From the NCBI RefSeq assembly GCF_001652265.1, contig NZ_LWBS01000428.1:124001-188000 (forward strand): DNA of 64,000 bases, given 5' to 3'. The number at the start of each line of letters is the position of its first letter. Within the stretch, counting starts at the first letter, position 1. This stretch comes from Rhizobium leguminosarum. Lineage in GTDB: Bacteria; Pseudomonadota; Alphaproteobacteria; Rhizobiales; Rhizobiaceae. The position numbers were made by a program, and so were the translations under genes. A model generated the notes under the pieces. The model saw only the letters and a program-made list of their open reading frames with translations. It made no database searches and was not told the origin of the DNA. This document shows, piece by piece, positions 46,012 to 56,200 of the stretch.

Positions 46012-46344
46012 GCGGTAGGTTACAAAAGAGGCAACATCTCCTTCAATGGCGGGGTCCTCGGTGGCATCGATCAAGATGACAGCGCGACCTGGGTCGACGG
46101 TCTGGTGGGCGTCCGAGGCAATTACTTCTTCACGCCGGAGATCTATCTGACAGGATGGGGTCTCGTCGGCGCCGGCGGCGCGGATCTCGACTGGGATGTG
46201 GCGCTCGCGGTCGGCTACAAATTCACCGACACGATCTCGGCCGTTGCGGGATACCGCGCACTCGGCGTCGACTACGACAATGACGGCTTTGTCTTCGACG
46301 TCGTCCAGCAGGGTCCGATCCTCGGCGTCGTTATCCACTTCTGA
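46012..46344 (+). pseudogene. C-terminal relic of an outer-membrane beta-barrel protein
   Basis: The frame reads NISFNGGVLGGIDQDDSATW, GNYFFTPEIYLTGWGLVGAGG, VALAVGYKFTDTISAVAGYR and ends GPILGVVIHF, the last beta strands of an outer-membrane barrel with terminal Phe. Upstream sequence in frame is not barrel-like and has no signal peptide, so the 5' half is gone. It lies at the ntrC-side edge of the 41.1-46.4 kb insertion. Confidence 0.75.
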
Positions 46345-46483
46345 GTACGACGTCTGGAACAGCAGACTGGGTTTGAACGATGACGTCGTCGATGAAGCCC
46401 ACGACTTTTCGGCTCATGCAGCCCGCCGCGGCGCTAGTTCCGGCATCAGGCCGCATGTCGGCCCGATGCGAGCGCGAACACAC

Positions 46484-47935
46484 TCAGGCGGTGCGGGAAC
46501 TCCTGTAGACCGAGACGCCAAGTTCCCTGATCTTCTTGCGCAAGGTGTTACGGTTGAGACCGAGAAGATCGGCGGCCTTGATCTGGTTGCCGCGCGTTGC
46601 CGTCAGGGCGGCGAGGATCAGCGGATATTCCATTTCCGTCAGCACGCGGTCATAGAGGCCGGGCGGCGGCAGATTGTCCCCGAAACCTGCAAAGTAGCTG
46701 CGCATGTTCTCCTCGACGGCCTGGGCGATCGTCATCGAGCCGCTGCGGATCGGCCCCTTGTCGATCGGGCTGTCGGGCACGTCGGAACGAAGTTCCGCGT
46801 CGATGATCTCGCGGGTGATGACGTCCTGCGGATAGAGCGCCATCAGACGGCGGATGAGATTTTCCAGTTCTCGGACATTGCCCGGCCAGGCATAGGCCTT
46901 CATCAGTTCCAGCGCTTCCTGATCGAAGCGCTTGGAGCCGAGGCCTTCCTTTTCGGCCTGCTGGATGAAATGGCGCACCAGATCGGGAATGTCCTCAGCG
47001 CGGTCGCGCAGCGGCGGCAGGCGCAGCGGCACGACATTGAGGCGGTAATAGAGGTCCTCGCGGAAGAGGCCCTGGTTGATCGCCTGCTTCAGGTCCTTGT
47101 TGGTGGCGGCAACGATGCGCACGTCGGTGCGGATCGGCGTGCGGCCGCCGACGGTGGTGTATTCGCCCTGCTGCAGGACGCGTAAGAGCCGCGTCTGGGC
47201 GTCCATCGGCATGTCGCCGATCTCGTCGAGGAAGAGCGTGCCGCCTTCGGCCTGCTCGAAGCGGCCGGTCGAGCGGGTCTGCGCACCGGTAAAGGCGCCC
47301 TTCTCATGGCCGAAGAGTTCCGATTCGATCAGGTCGCGCGGTATTGCCGCCATGTTGATCGCAACGAACGGGCCGTTGCGGCGCTTGCCGTAGTCGTGCA
47401 GCGCGCGGGCGACGAGTTCCTTGCCGGTGCCGGATTCGCCGGTGATCATCAGCGTAAGGTCCGTCTGCATCAAGCGGGCGAGCACGCGGTAGATTTCCTG
47501 CATCGCCGCCGACCGGCCGACGAGCGGCATGCCGTCCTGCATGTCGTCTTCAAGCTTGGCGGGCTTGCGCTTCGGTTCCGCCAGCGCCCGGCCGATGATG
47601 CCGATCAGTTCGGTGAGGTCGAAGGGCTTTGGCAGATAGTCGTAGGCGCCCTTCTCCGAGGCCTTGATGGCGGTCATGAAGGTGTTCTGCGCGCTCATGA
47701 CGAGGACGGGCAGGTCGGGACGCGCCTTCTTGATGCGCGGCAGCAGGTCGAAGGCGTTTTCGTCGGGCATCACCACATCGGTGACGACTAGATCGCCCTC
47801 GCCCGCGGAAATCCATCGCCAGAGGGTAGCGGCGTTGGAGGTGATGCGAACGTCATAGCCGGCGCGGCTCAAAGCCTGGTTGAGCACGGTCCGGATGGCC
47901 GCATCATCATCTGCAACGAGGATCGTGGCTGTCAT
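46484..47935 (-). CDS. ntrC: Nitrogen regulation response regulator NtrC
   Basis: Sigma-54 activator of nitrogen-scavenging genes, 483 residues. Receiver Asp53 ([12 protein letters not shown]), AAA+ with GESGTGKE and the full GAFTGA loop, and C-terminal Fis-type HTH ([21 protein letters not shown]). ATG overlaps the ntrB stop (4 bp). Confidence 0.97.
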   Translation of the reverse strand: MTATILVADDDAAIRTVLNQALSRAGYDVRITSNAATLWRWISAGEGDLVVTDVVMPDENAFDLLPRIKKARPDLPVLVMSAQNTFMTAIKASEKGAYDYLPKPFDLTELIGIIGRALAEPKRKPAKLEDDMQDGMPLVGRSAAMQEIYRVLARLMQTDLTLMITGESGTGKELVARALHDYGKRRNGPFVAINMAAIPRDLIESELFGHEKGAFTGAQTRSTGRFEQAEGGTLFLDEIGDMPMDAQTRLLRVLQQGEYTTVGGRTPIRTDVRIVAATNKDLKQAINQGLFREDLYYRLNVVPLRLPPLRDRAEDIPDLVRHFIQQAEKEGLGSKRFDQEALELMKAYAWPGNVRELENLIRRLMALYPQDVITREIIDAELRSDVPDSPIDKGPIRSGSMTIAQAVEENMRSYFAGFGDNLPPPGLYDRVLTEMEYPLILAALTATRGNQIKAADLLGLNRNTLRKKIRELGVSVYRSSRTA

Positions 47936-49086
47936 CGAGAAGGTCCTGTCGAGCTTGCAATAGAAGCGTCTTCAAGCGAGGCGTCCTTGGACGCTGGCAT
48001 GAGAACGCGGAATGTCGTGCGGTTGTTCTGGCTGTCGCATTCGATGATGCCGCCGTGATCGCCGATGATCTTGGCGACGAGGGCCAGGCCGAGGCCACTG
48101 CCGTTCGGCTTGGTGGTGATGAAGGGATCGAACAGATGCGGCACCAGATCGGCGGGAACGCCAGGACCGTTGTCGTGGACGCAGAATTCCAGCGGCAGCG
48201 AGATCTTCTCGCGCGTGCCGGCGACCGAAAGACGGATGCCCGGGCGATAGGCCGTCGTCAGCATGATCTCGCCGTCCGGCCGATCGCCGACCGCTTCGGC
48301 GGCGTTCTTCACCAAATTGAGGAAGACTTGGACGAGCTGGTCGCGATTGGCATAAACGGCCGGCAGCGACGGGTCGTAACTCTCGGTGACGCGGATGTTG
48401 CGGGCAAAACCTGCCTTGGCGACGGCCTTCACATGATCGAGTACGGAATGGATATTGACCGGCATGCGGTCGACAGGGCGTTCGTCGGAAAAGACTTCCA
48501 TGCGGTCGACCAGCGAGACGATGCGATCGGTCTCGTCGCAGATCAGCCGGGTCAGCGCCCGATCGTCGTCTATCGCAGATTGCTCAAGCAGCTGGGCGGC
48601 GCCGCGTATGCCGGAGAGCGGGTTCTTGATCTCATGCGCCAGCATCGAGGCAAGGCCGGTCACCGAGCGGGCAGCGGCGCGATGCGTCAGCTGCCGGTCG
48701 ATTTTGTCGGCCATCGAGCGTTCCTGAAAGACGATGACGACGGCGCCAGGCTCGCTAAGCACCGGGGCGACATAGAGATCGACAAGCTTGTCCTGTCCGA
48801 GGCGGGGTGAACTCAGGTCGACGCGATATTCGTTGACCGGCGCCTTGCGCTCGCGCACCTGGTCGATCAGGGCAAGCAGCGGGCTGCCGAAGGGAATGAA
48901 GGTCGAGATGCGGTAACGCGCCAGATGCGAGGCGCTGGCACCGAAGAAGGCCTCCGCCTCCCAATTGGCGAAAACGACGAAACCGGATTCGTCGACCATG
49001 ATGACCGGGTTCTGGATGGCGTTCAGTACGGCCATGGCGACGGTCCCGCCGGCGTGATCGGACGGAGATATCATATCCTTCGTCAT
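47932..49086 (-). CDS. ntrB: Nitrogen regulation sensor kinase NtrB
   Basis: Cytoplasmic kinase/phosphatase for NtrC, 384 residues. N-terminal PAS domain ([18 protein letters not shown]), phospho-acceptor His151 in [15 protein letters not shown], and ATP-binding [27 protein letters not shown]. Its start overlaps dusB by 4 bp. Confidence 0.96.
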   Translation of the reverse strand: MTKDMISPSDHAGGTVAMAVLNAIQNPVIMVDESGFVVFANWEAEAFFGASASHLARYRISTFIPFGSPLLALIDQVRERKAPVNEYRVDLSSPRLGQDKLVDLYVAPVLSEPGAVVIVFQERSMADKIDRQLTHRAAARSVTGLASMLAHEIKNPLSGIRGAAQLLEQSAIDDDRALTRLICDETDRIVSLVDRMEVFSDERPVDRMPVNIHSVLDHVKAVAKAGFARNIRVTESYDPSLPAVYANRDQLVQVFLNLVKNAAEAVGDRPDGEIMLTTAYRPGIRLSVAGTREKISLPLEFCVHDNGPGVPADLVPHLFDPFITTKPNGSGLGLALVAKIIGDHGGIIECDSQNNRTTFRVLMPASKDASLEDASIASSTGPSR

Positions 49087-50099
49087 GCCGCCTCCCGGCT
49101 GTCGAAAACACCCGCCGCCAATGCATCGTAAAGGCGCGCGGCCACCTCGCGCGGATCGCGCGAGGTCATGATCGCAGCCTTTTCGCCGCCGGCGAGATCA
49201 GGAGAAAAACGCTGGAGATACCAGCCAAGGTGCTTGCGGGCATGGCGGATCGCCACCGCTTCGCCATAGAAATCCAGCATCATCCGATAGTGCTCGACGG
49301 CGATCTCGGCGATCTCCGGGGATTGCGGTGCGGGCGCACCTGATATGACGCCGGCATGCCACGGCCTGCCCTGGCAGCCCCTGCCGATCATCACGGCATC
49401 GGCGCCGGAGCGGCGCAATATTTCCTGTGCGTCGCCTGCAGTTTCGACATCGCCGTTGGCGACCAACGGAATGGCGACCGCTTCGCGGACGGCGCGGATC
49501 GCATCCCAATCGGCGCGGCCTTCATAGAATTGCATGCGGGTGCGCCCATGAATGGTCACAAGCTGGATGCCGGCCGCCTCGGCGCGGCGGGCGATATCAG
49601 GCGCGTTGATCGAATTCTCGTCCCAGCCGAGGCGCATCTTCAGCGTCACCGGAATGTCGACGGCTTTGACCGTCGCCTCGATGAGGCCGAGCGCGTGATC
49701 GGGATCGCGCATCAGCGCCGAGCCGGAATAACCGCCGATCACCTTCTTTGCCGGGCAGCCCATGTTGATGTCGATGATATCGGCACCATGATCGGCGGCG
49801 ATCTTGGCCGCCTTCGCCATCCAGTGCGCCTCGCGCCCGGCAAGCTGCACCATATGCGGCCGGAAGCCCGCAGCGCTGAGCCGCGACCAGGATTCGGCCG
49901 TGTCGTTGACCAGTTCGCGGCTCGCCACCATTTCGGTAACGACGAGGCCGGCGCCGAAGCGCCACGCCAACTCGCGGAAGGGCATATCGGTGACGCCGGA
50001 CATCGGCGCCAGCACAACGCGGTTCCGCACGGACACGGGTCCGATTCGGAAAGGCGCTGCGAGGTCCTTGGAAATCAAATGATTATCTTTCGGGCACAC
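49083..50099 (-). CDS. dusB: tRNA-dihydrouridine synthase DusB (NifR3)
   Basis: FMN enzyme that reduces uridine in tRNA, 338 residues. Start of barrel [18 protein letters not shown], catalytic Cys in [33 protein letters not shown] and [11 protein letters not shown]. First gene of the classic nifR3-ntrB-ntrC operon. Confidence 0.96.
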   Translation of the reverse strand: MCPKDNHLISKDLAAPFRIGPVSVRNRVVLAPMSGVTDMPFRELAWRFGAGLVVTEMVASRELVNDTAESWSRLSAAGFRPHMVQLAGREAHWMAKAAKIAADHGADIIDINMGCPAKKVIGGYSGSALMRDPDHALGLIEATVKAVDIPVTLKMRLGWDENSINAPDIARRAEAAGIQLVTIHGRTRMQFYEGRADWDAIRAVREAVAIPLVANGDVETAGDAQEILRRSGADAVMIGRGCQGRPWHAGVISGAPAPQSPEIAEIAVEHYRMMLDFYGEAVAIRHARKHLGWYLQRFSPDLAGGEKAAIMTSRDPREVAARLYDALAAGVFDSREAA

Positions 50100-50244
50100 A
50101 ATAGAACTGCATTATTTTTAGCCACTATTCCCTGACTTGCCAAGGGGGCTGGACTCGGAATTGATATTTTTCGGGCAGATGCTGGAAAAGGCCCAAGCAA
50201 GACGTTAGAGCACTCCGGTCAATTCCGCATATTTTAGGGGATTT

Positions 50245-51462
50245 ATGCTGCAAATGCCTTCTAAGCAACCGATATCGGCTGGAATTGTCATCGTTGCCGC
50301 CGGCCGCGGCGAGCGCGCAGGATCCTCCAAGGAAGGCCCCAAGCAATATCGTATGATCGGCGGCAAACCGGTTATCGTGCATACGCTTGAAAACTTCATG
50401 ACATGGGAAGCGGCAACTGAGATCGTCGTCGTCATTCATCCCGATGACGAGGCGCTGTTTGCAAGAGCCTTCCGCCACATCATCTCGGCGACGCCGATCG
50501 AAACGGTGCATGGGGGTGCGACCAGGCAGCAATCCGTGCTTGCCGGCCTCAGATACCTCAAGGACAAACAAATCAGCCATGTGCTGATCCATGACGCAGT
50601 GCGGCCGTTCTTCGACCATGTGCTTCTGGATCGCATCGCCGAGAGCCTTGGCGACGGCGCGCAGGCGGTCCTGCCGGCGATCCCGGTCACCGATACGCTG
50701 AAACGCGCCGACAATGCCGGCACCGTGCTGACGACGGTTTCCCGCGAGCATCTATACGCGGCGCAGACGCCGCAATCCTTCGCCTTCGAAACGATCCTCG
50801 AGGCGCATGAGAAGGCGGCGGCAAGCGGACGAAGCGATTTCACCGACGACGCCTCGATCGTCGAATGGCTGGGCATTCCGGTGACAATCGTCGAGGGCAC
50901 GGCCAACAACGTCAAGCTGACGGTCAGGAACGATATTGCCATGGCCGACGACAAGCTCTCGACGTCGCTGCTTCCAGACGTGCGCACCGGCAACGGCTAC
51001 GACGTGCACCAGCTCGTAGCCGGCGATGGCGTGACACTTTGCGGCGTGTTCATTCCGCATGACCAGAAGCTCAAAGGGCACTCGGATGCCGACGTCGCGC
51101 TGCATGCGCTGACAGACGCGCTGCTCGCCACCTGCGGAGCCGGCGATATCGGCGATCATTTCCCGCCATCCGACCCCCAATGGAAGGGAGCGGCCTCGCG
51201 GATTTTCATCGAGCACGCCGCCCGGATCGTGCGGGAGCACGGCGGCACGATCATGAATGCCGACGTCTCACTGATCGCCGAAGCGCCGAGGGTCGGCCCG
51301 CATCGCGACGCCATGCGGGCGAAACTGTCGGATTATCTCGGCATCGATATCGAGCGCTGCTCGGTCAAGGCGACGACCAATGAGACGATCGGTTTCGTCG
51401 GCCGGCGTGAAGGCATCGCGGCGATCGCGACTGCCACGGTCGTCTATCGCGGAAGGAAATGA
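50245..51462 (+). CDS. ispDF: Bifunctional IspD/IspF isoprenoid enzyme
   Basis: Two steps of the MEP isoprenoid pathway in one chain, 405 residues, a fusion common in alphaproteobacteria. IspD part (residues 1-225): [15 protein letters not shown] and [10 protein letters not shown]. IspF part (from about 245): [28 protein letters not shown] and [16 protein letters not shown]. Divergent from dusB. Confidence 0.97.
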   Translation: MLQMPSKQPISAGIVIVAAGRGERAGSSKEGPKQYRMIGGKPVIVHTLENFMTWEAATEIVVVIHPDDEALFARAFRHIISATPIETVHGGATRQQSVLAGLRYLKDKQISHVLIHDAVRPFFDHVLLDRIAESLGDGAQAVLPAIPVTDTLKRADNAGTVLTTVSREHLYAAQTPQSFAFETILEAHEKAAASGRSDFTDDASIVEWLGIPVTIVEGTANNVKLTVRNDIAMADDKLSTSLLPDVRTGNGYDVHQLVAGDGVTLCGVFIPHDQKLKGHSDADVALHALTDALLATCGAGDIGDHFPPSDPQWKGAASRIFIEHAARIVREHGGTIMNADVSLIAEAPRVGPHRDAMRAKLSDYLGIDIERCSVKATTNETIGFVGRREGIAAIATATVVYRGRK

Positions 51463-51962
51463 TGAGCCTTTTTCCTCAAGATATCATTTCGACGGCGGAG
51501 GCGATCATCCGTGACTTCACGGCTGCAGGCCTGATGATCTCGACCGCAGAATCCTGCACCGGCGGGCTGATCGCCGGAGCGCTGACGGAGATTTCGGGAT
51601 CGTCCGCCGTCGTCGACCGCGGCTTCGTCACCTATACGAATAGCGCAAAGATCGAGATGCTCGGCGTGCAGGCGGAAACCCTGCTGCGTTTCGGGGCAGT
51701 CTCCGAGGAAACGGCGCGGCAGATGGCACATGGCGCCCTCTTCCGCTCACGCGCCGAGATCGCCGTCGCCGTCACCGGCATTGCCGGCCCCGGCGGCGGA
51801 TCGGTGGAAAAGCCGGTCGGCCTCGTGCATCTCGCCGCCAAATCGCGATCCGGCGCGCTCATCCATCGGAAAATGCTCTATGGCGATATCGGCCGCAGCG
51901 AGGTTCGGCTAGCGACGATCAGGACGGCGCTGGAGATGGTGCACTCGCTTCTTGCTGCCTGA
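51459..51962 (+). CDS. CinA C-terminal domain protein (NMN amidohydrolase)
   Basis: Stand-alone CinA/PncC domain, 167 residues, which deamidates nicotinamide mononucleotide. Motifs: [37 protein letters not shown] and [20 protein letters not shown]. Start ATG overlaps the ispDF stop, giving translational coupling. Confidence 0.93.
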   Translation: MMSLFPQDIISTAEAIIRDFTAAGLMISTAESCTGGLIAGALTEISGSSAVVDRGFVTYTNSAKIEMLGVQAETLLRFGAVSEETARQMAHGALFRSRAEIAVAVTGIAGPGGGSVEKPVGLVHLAAKSRSGALIHRKMLYGDIGRSEVRLATIRTALEMVHSLLAA

Positions 51963-51976
51963 CGCAGGTTCGCGCA

Positions 51977-52429
51977 TCAAGCCGGCGTGTAGATCCTGTT
52001 TGCGCGCGTCTCGAAGGCTTCGGTGAACATGCGGAAGGCGCGGTCGAACATCGAGCCCATCAACGCGCCGAGAATACGGCTCTTGAACTCGTAGTCGATG
52101 AAGAAATCGACGGTGCAGCCGCTAGATGGCGTCTCGGCGAAATGCCAGCGATTGTCGAGATATTTGAACGGGCCATCGATATATTTGACCTCGATGATGT
52201 GCTCGGCCCGGTTCAGCAGCACCTGGGTCGTGAAGGTCTCGCGGATCGCCTTGTAGCCGACCGTCATGTCGGCGACGAGCAGGATCTTGCCGTCGCGCTC
52301 CTTGCGGCTCCTGATGGCGAGCGCTTCGCAGAGCGGCAGGAATTCCGGATAGCGCTCGACATCGGCGACGAGATCGAACATCTGCTCGGGCGTGTGCGGG
52401 ACGGGACGGTGCGTTTCGAATTGCGGCAT
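51977..52429 (-). CDS. COQ10/RatA-like START-domain protein
   Basis: Coenzyme-Q-binding START-fold protein, 150 residues. PHTPEQMFDLVADVERYPEFLP at the N-terminus and DYEFKSRILGALMGSMFDRAF near the C-terminus are family hallmarks. Often mis-named RatA toxin; in alphaproteobacteria it is thought to act in ubiquinone handling. ATG 52429 chosen over GTG 52438. Confidence 0.9.
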   Translation of the reverse strand: MPQFETHRPVPHTPEQMFDLVADVERYPEFLPLCEALAIRSRKERDGKILLVADMTVGYKAIRETFTTQVLLNRAEHIIEVKYIDGPFKYLDNRWHFAETPSSGCTVDFFIDYEFKSRILGALMGSMFDRAFRMFTEAFETRANRIYTPA

Positions 52430-52438
52430 AGGCGGCAC

Positions 52439-53017
52439 TTAAGCGGGCCGGCCGAGAAGATCAAGAAGCTCGCGCATCTGGCGGCGGGATTTTAGCTGAA
52501 GAACCGGCACGTCAGGGCCGTGCTCGGCGATGCCCGCGACATGATCCCGAAGTGCTGCTTCGATCAAGGGAGCCGCATCCCGCTCGAAATTCCAGATATA
52601 GGCAAGCGCCTCAAGCGATAGGCGTTCGGGACAGCCGACAGGCAGTTCGGGACGGTTGCGCCCGAAATAGCGCAACCCTCTCGATACTGCTCCATACAGG
52701 GATGCAGATCTGGGCAGCCGAAGCCAAATGACTGCCTCGGCACGCGGCAGGCGTAGATGGAAGGAACTGAGGCCGGTCCCATCCATGATCCACCGTTCTT
52801 CCGCCACCGCCTTGGCGATCCGGCGGTCGGTCTCGTCGCGCGGTCTCTTTCTCCAGCCTGGTTGCCAGTAGAAGTCGCGATCCATTGAGATGTAGTCAAG
52901 GTCGAGCGCTCGCGAAAGCCGCGTTGAGAGCGTGCTCTTGCCGCTGCCGGGGCAGCCGATCACCAGGATACGGTTGGCTTCGATCAGCGGCGATTTCGAT
53001 CCGGAGGTGATCTTCAT
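52439..53017 (-). CDS. P-loop kinase/adenylate-kinase-like (topology-modulation type)
   Basis: 192 residues. Walker A GCPGSGKST near residue 20, then LDLDYISMDRDFYWQPGW, RWIMDGTG and VIWLRLPRSASLYGAVSRGL, typical of the FlaR/topology-modulation kinase group. Function unclear. A truncated paralogue of its start is at 54101-54225. Confidence 0.85.
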   Translation of the reverse strand: MKITSGSKSPLIEANRILVIGCPGSGKSTLSTRLSRALDLDYISMDRDFYWQPGWRKRPRDETDRRIAKAVAEERWIMDGTGLSSFHLRLPRAEAVIWLRLPRSASLYGAVSRGLRYFGRNRPELPVGCPERLSLEALAYIWNFERDAAPLIEAALRDHVAGIAEHGPDVPVLQLKSRRQMRELLDLLGRPA

Positions 53018-53032
53018 CGTCGGCTGCCCAGA

Positions 53033-53057
53033 GAAAAACCGCGGCGAAAATCGCCGC
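53033..53057 (-). terminator. Rho-independent terminator-like hairpin
   Basis: GCGGCGA/TCGCCGC stem (53041-53047 and 53051-53057), 3-nt loop, followed on the minus strand by GG and a T run (A at 53034-53038). It lies just after the lipA-end relic, and so looks like the ancestral lipA terminator carried with that fragment. Confidence 0.65.
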
Positions 53058-53071
53058 TGTTCAATCAAAAA

Positions 53072-53152
53072 GCAAGTGCCGGATGTTGTTCGGTGGCCAT
53101 CAACGGCTTCTTTCCTGTGCCGCGCTCAGCCGGGCGAAGTCGAAGCCGGGAC
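53072..53152 (-). pseudogene. Fragment of the lipA 3' end
   Basis: Minus strand reads GFDFARLSAAQERSR, matching the C-terminus of LipA ([15 protein letters not shown]). DNA similarity runs from AAAAAGCAAGTGCCGG through the AGCCGGGCGAAGTC segment. The copy of the lipA stop codon is changed from TAA to CAA. It is a leftover of a duplication that also involved the kinase. Confidence 0.85.
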
Positions 53153-53390
53153 CGCTGCTTCTTGACAATGACTGGCAAACCCAATCCGTGCAGATTTCCC
53201 CGCGAAATTCAGACCCCAGCCTCGTCACGACGGCAATAGAAATAATACAAATATCCATAAAATTCTCCTTACATCCCGTCGGAACTCAATATTCCTGATA
53301 GATTACAGATATATATAATCTGACCTCGCCAAGAAGATCGCTTGTCTGATAGCACAACCTAACCTATACCTTGCCGACAATTTACGGGTG
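53153..53390. other. AT-rich upstream region of methyltransferase
   Basis: Unusually AT-rich for this genome, especially 53230-53345. Probably contains the methyltransferase promoter; no clear -35/-10 pair or repeat was identified. Confidence 0.4.
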
Positions 53391-54062
53391 ATGGTGCGAA
53401 TGAGCTTTTTGACAGAACATTTTATCAGAAATGCACACGATATACTTTCAGTTGGCAGCATTCCGTTCGACTCGAAATTTCTACGAGCTGAGTTTTTGTC
53501 CGACCACCGATTGAAGAGCCGGCAATTCCTCTGCGATTTGCTCCCCAAGGGTGGTGTCGGCGCCGAGTTTGGCGTGTTCACCGGATTGTTCTCGACCATT
53601 CTGCTTGACCGGGCCAAACCGAAGTCCGCCTATTTTGTCGACCCTTGGTGGCTGATTTTCGGAAATCACTATCCAGACTGGGGCGTCTATACCGCCAATG
53701 GCCGGTTATCGACGAGCCGCGCCCACGATGTGGCCTCGCGACGTATCAAAAGGTCTGCGCAAGGCGCCAGCGTATCGGTCCATGTCGACTATTCGGTACC
53801 TTTCCTGGAGCAGCTTCCCGACGACCATCTCGACTGGGTCTATCTGGATTCTTCGCACTCCTATGATGGCACGGCCGAGGAGCTCAAAGTGCTGAAGCGT
53901 AAAGTCAAATCGGGCGGTATCATCGCTGGCGACGATTGGCACGACGCTCTCGATCATGCCCATAGCGGCGTCGCGGTCGCCGTTCGCGAAGCAGTCGGCG
54001 CCGGCGCGTTCGAGATGATCGGCAGCTATCCCGCGTTGCAATGGGCGATCCGCCGGCCCTGA
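53391..54062 (+). CDS. Class I SAM-dependent methyltransferase
   Basis: 223 residues. SAM motif region GVGAEFGVFTGLFSTILL, acidic YFVDPWW, then LDWVYLDSSHSYDGTAEE and SGGIIAGDDWHD, as in the Methyltransf_24 group often found with glycan or natural-product genes. ATG 53391 (or 53400). The gene is flanked by kinase and lipA fragments and opens in AT-rich DNA, so it was inserted into, or brought along with, a local duplication. Substrate unknown. Confidence 0.85.
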   Translation: MVRMSFLTEHFIRNAHDILSVGSIPFDSKFLRAEFLSDHRLKSRQFLCDLLPKGGVGAEFGVFTGLFSTILLDRAKPKSAYFVDPWWLIFGNHYPDWGVYTANGRLSTSRAHDVASRRIKRSAQGASVSVHVDYSVPFLEQLPDDHLDWVYLDSSHSYDGTAEELKVLKRKVKSGGIIAGDDWHDALDHAHSGVAVAVREAVGAGAFEMIGSYPALQWAIRRP

Positions 54063-54100
54063 ACTGAATTACAGTTGCATTTTTGATTTGACGGGGACTT

Positions 54101-54225
54101 AGCGAAAGTCGAGCGCTCGTGAGAGCCACTGCCAGCGTGGTTTTGCCGTTGCCGGGACAGCCGATCACCAGACTGCGGTCGGATTCGACCAAGGCCCGTG
54201 AGACGTTCAGCGGCGCTTGAGACAC
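54101..54225 (-). pseudogene. N-terminal fragment of a second P-loop kinase
   Basis: Minus strand reads ALVESDRSLVIGCPGNGKTT and LAVALTSARLSLS, homologous to the start of the kinase at 52439-53017 (IEANRILVIGCPGSGKST). Only about 40 residues are kept, then the frame passes into unrelated sequence. Together with the lipA fragment this records a duplication. Confidence 0.82.
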
Positions 54226-54252
54226 ACCTCCGCCCGGGAGATTGCCGACACC

Positions 54253-54303
54253 AGCCCCTCATCCGCCTGCCGGCACCTTCTCCCCGTAAACGGGGCGAAG
54301 GGA
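54253..54303. repeat. Partial copy of rhizobial palindromic element
   Basis: CCCCTCATCCGCCTGCCGGC followed by the hairpin ACCTTCTCCCCG/CGGGGCGAAGG, matching one end of the element at 34032-34190 with some decay. Confidence 0.75.
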
Positions 54304-54488
54304 CATGCCGCGCCCTCCCCATTCCCACCTCGCTCTCTGCCTCGTACCTGACATCTGCTGAGTGTGAACCAGCGGCAGATGCTGCGGCATAAGCCCGAGC
54401 GCGAGGAAAGAGAAGTTGGTCGGCATCGTCAGCAGCCTGGCCACGACGAAAATCGCCGCGGTTTCCTCGAAAAAGCAAGTGCCGGACC

Positions 54489-55460
54489 TTACTCGGCGGC
54501 GATCAACAGCTTCTTCTCGCGCGCCGCCCGCAGCCGGGCGAAGTCGTCGCCGGCATGGTGGGAGGAGCGGGTCAGGGGGCTGGAGGCGACCATCAGGAAG
54601 CCCTTGCTGTAGGCGACTGTCTCGTAGGACTTGAACTCGTCGGGGGTGACGAAGCTTTCGACCTTGTGGTGCTTGCGGGTCGGCTGCAGGTACTGGCCGA
54701 TCGTCAGGAAGTCGACATCGGCTGTGCGTAGATCGTCCATCAGCTGGAGGACTTCGTTTCGCTCTTCGCCGAGACCAACCATGATGCCCGATTTGGTGAA
54801 CATGGTGGGATCGAGTTCCTTCACTCGCTGTAGCAGGCGAACGGAATGGAAGTAACGGGCGCCAGGGCGAACCGTCAGATAGTTGCCGGGCACCGTTTCC
54901 ATATTGTGGTTGAAGACGTCGGGCTTGGCGGCGACGACTCGTTCCAGCGCACCCGGCTTCTTCAGGAAATCGGGCGTCAGGATCTCGATCGTCGTCATCG
55001 GCGAGGCGGCACGGATTGCCCAGATCACCTTTTCAAAGTGTTCGGCGCCGCCGTCCTCCAGGTCGTCACGGTCGACCGAGGTGATGACGACGTGGCTGAG
55101 TCCCATCTCTTTGACCGCCTTGGCGACATTCTCGGGCTCGGCCATATCGAGCGCATTCGGCTTGCCGGTGGCGACGTTGCAGAAGGCACAAGCGCGGGTA
55201 CAGATCTCGCCCATGATCATGAAGGTCGCGTGCTTCTTGTCCCAGCACTCGCCGATATTCGGGCAGCCGGCCTCTTCGCAGACGGTGACGAGCTTGTGCT
55301 CCTTCACGATCGCGCGCGTCTCGGCATAACCCTTGGAGGTCGGCGCCTTGACGCGAATCCAGTCCGGCTTGCGCATGACTTCCGTGTCCGGCCGATGCGC
55401 CTTCTCCGGATGCCGCACGCGCTTGGCGTCGGGATTGATCGTATCGAGGATGGTCACCAT
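54489..55460 (-). CDS. lipA: Lipoyl synthase
   Basis: Radical-SAM enzyme inserting two sulfurs into octanoyl groups of E2 and H proteins, 323 residues. Auxiliary cluster cysteines in [13 protein letters not shown] and the radical-[13 protein letters not shown] are intact; RSSHHAG is near the C-terminus. Gives lipoate to the pdhB and pdhC lipoyl domains encoded nearby. Confidence 0.97.
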   Translation of the reverse strand: MVTILDTINPDAKRVRHPEKAHRPDTEVMRKPDWIRVKAPTSKGYAETRAIVKEHKLVTVCEEAGCPNIGECWDKKHATFMIMGEICTRACAFCNVATGKPNALDMAEPENVAKAVKEMGLSHVVITSVDRDDLEDGGAEHFEKVIWAIRAASPMTTIEILTPDFLKKPGALERVVAAKPDVFNHNMETVPGNYLTVRPGARYFHSVRLLQRVKELDPTMFTKSGIMVGLGEERNEVLQLMDDLRTADVDFLTIGQYLQPTRKHHKVESFVTPDEFKSYETVAYSKGFLMVASSPLTRSSHHAGDDFARLRAAREKKLLIAAE

Positions 55461-55500
55461 TGCAGTTTCAGCCTTCTACCGCCCCTATGCGGCAAATCAT

Positions 55501-55586
55501 CTAAAGAGCATCGCGTCAAACCGGAGTCATGCGGCACTCTTTAAGTCTATGTTTTATGCACGTCGTTATCCCGGCGACATGCATTA
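55501..55586. repeat. Rhizobial two-hairpin intergenic element, copy 3
   Basis: CTAAAGAG...CTCTTTAA (55501-55544) and ATGCACGTCG...CGACATGCAT (55556-55585), the same design as copies at 25849 and 28152. It lies between lipA and the YeaQ-type genes and touches the stop of the first. Confidence 0.7.
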
Positions 55587-55832
55587 GCGCCGCACCAGCC
55601 GCGCAAGGAATATCAACAAGCAGGCGCCGAGGAAACCCGTCACGAAATAGCCGAGCCGCCCGCCGACCACCTCGAGATGAAACTGCGCGAGGATGGCGCT
55701 TGCGACGACCGAGCCGACGATGCCAAGCACGATATTCAGGAAAATCCCGTATCGCGCTTCCATCAGCTTGCCGGCGAGCCAGCCCGCAAGCCCGCCAATG
55801 ATGATTGCCGAAATCCAGCCGACGCTTTCCAT
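55584..55832 (-). CDS. GlsB/YeaQ/YmgE-family membrane protein 1
   Basis: 82 residues, three hydrophobic segments with Gly-rich turns (AIIIGGLAGWLAGKLMEARYG, GIVGSVVASAILAQFHL, TGFLGACLLIFLARLV). Transglycosylase-associated family; role unknown, often stress-induced. Adjacent paralogue upstream. Confidence 0.85.
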   Translation of the reverse strand: MESVGWISAIIIGGLAGWLAGKLMEARYGIFLNIVLGIVGSVVASAILAQFHLEVVGGRLGYFVTGFLGACLLIFLARLVRR

Positions 55833-55869
55833 GCCTTCGCCTACCCTCAACTTGGCCCTCAGTTGCGCC

Positions 55870-56124
55870 TCAAGCGACCGCTCTCGCGATCAGAACCACG
55901 ATGATCGCGCCGACGGTGGCGTGAATGATCTGCACGACCAGCGCGTTTTCAATGCCCAGCGAAATGCCGAGCGCGCTGAACAGATAGCCGCCGACGAAGG
56001 CGCCGATGATGCCACTCAGCAGACATCTTATCAGCCCGCCGCCACCGACGACCAGGCTTGCGAGAAAGCCTGCAACCAGGCCGATCAGCAAAAATACCAG
56101 CAACGCCTGCGTCTCCATAGACAT
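55870..56124 (-). CDS. GlsB/YeaQ/YmgE-family membrane protein 2
   Basis: 84 residues, paralogous to the preceding gene: LLVFLLIGLVAGFLASLVVGG, SGIIGAFVGGYLFSAL and IIHATVGAIIVVLIARAV. Likely in a two-gene unit with it. Confidence 0.83.
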   Translation of the reverse strand: MSMETQALLVFLLIGLVAGFLASLVVGGGGLIRCLLSGIIGAFVGGYLFSALGISLGIENALVVQIIHATVGAIIVVLIARAVA

Positions 56125-56200
56125 GATGATTTCCTTTCGTTTTTTCCATCCCTGCGGAGTGGCTTTCCACTCCGGACATAGAGGGCGGGATCGGAAATTA

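Noticed and set aside
51977..52429. RatA toxin of a toxin-antitoxin pair
   Set aside because: No antitoxin gene is adjacent, and the START-fold sequence fits the coenzyme-Q-binding COQ10 group found next to lipA/cinA in alphaproteobacteria.
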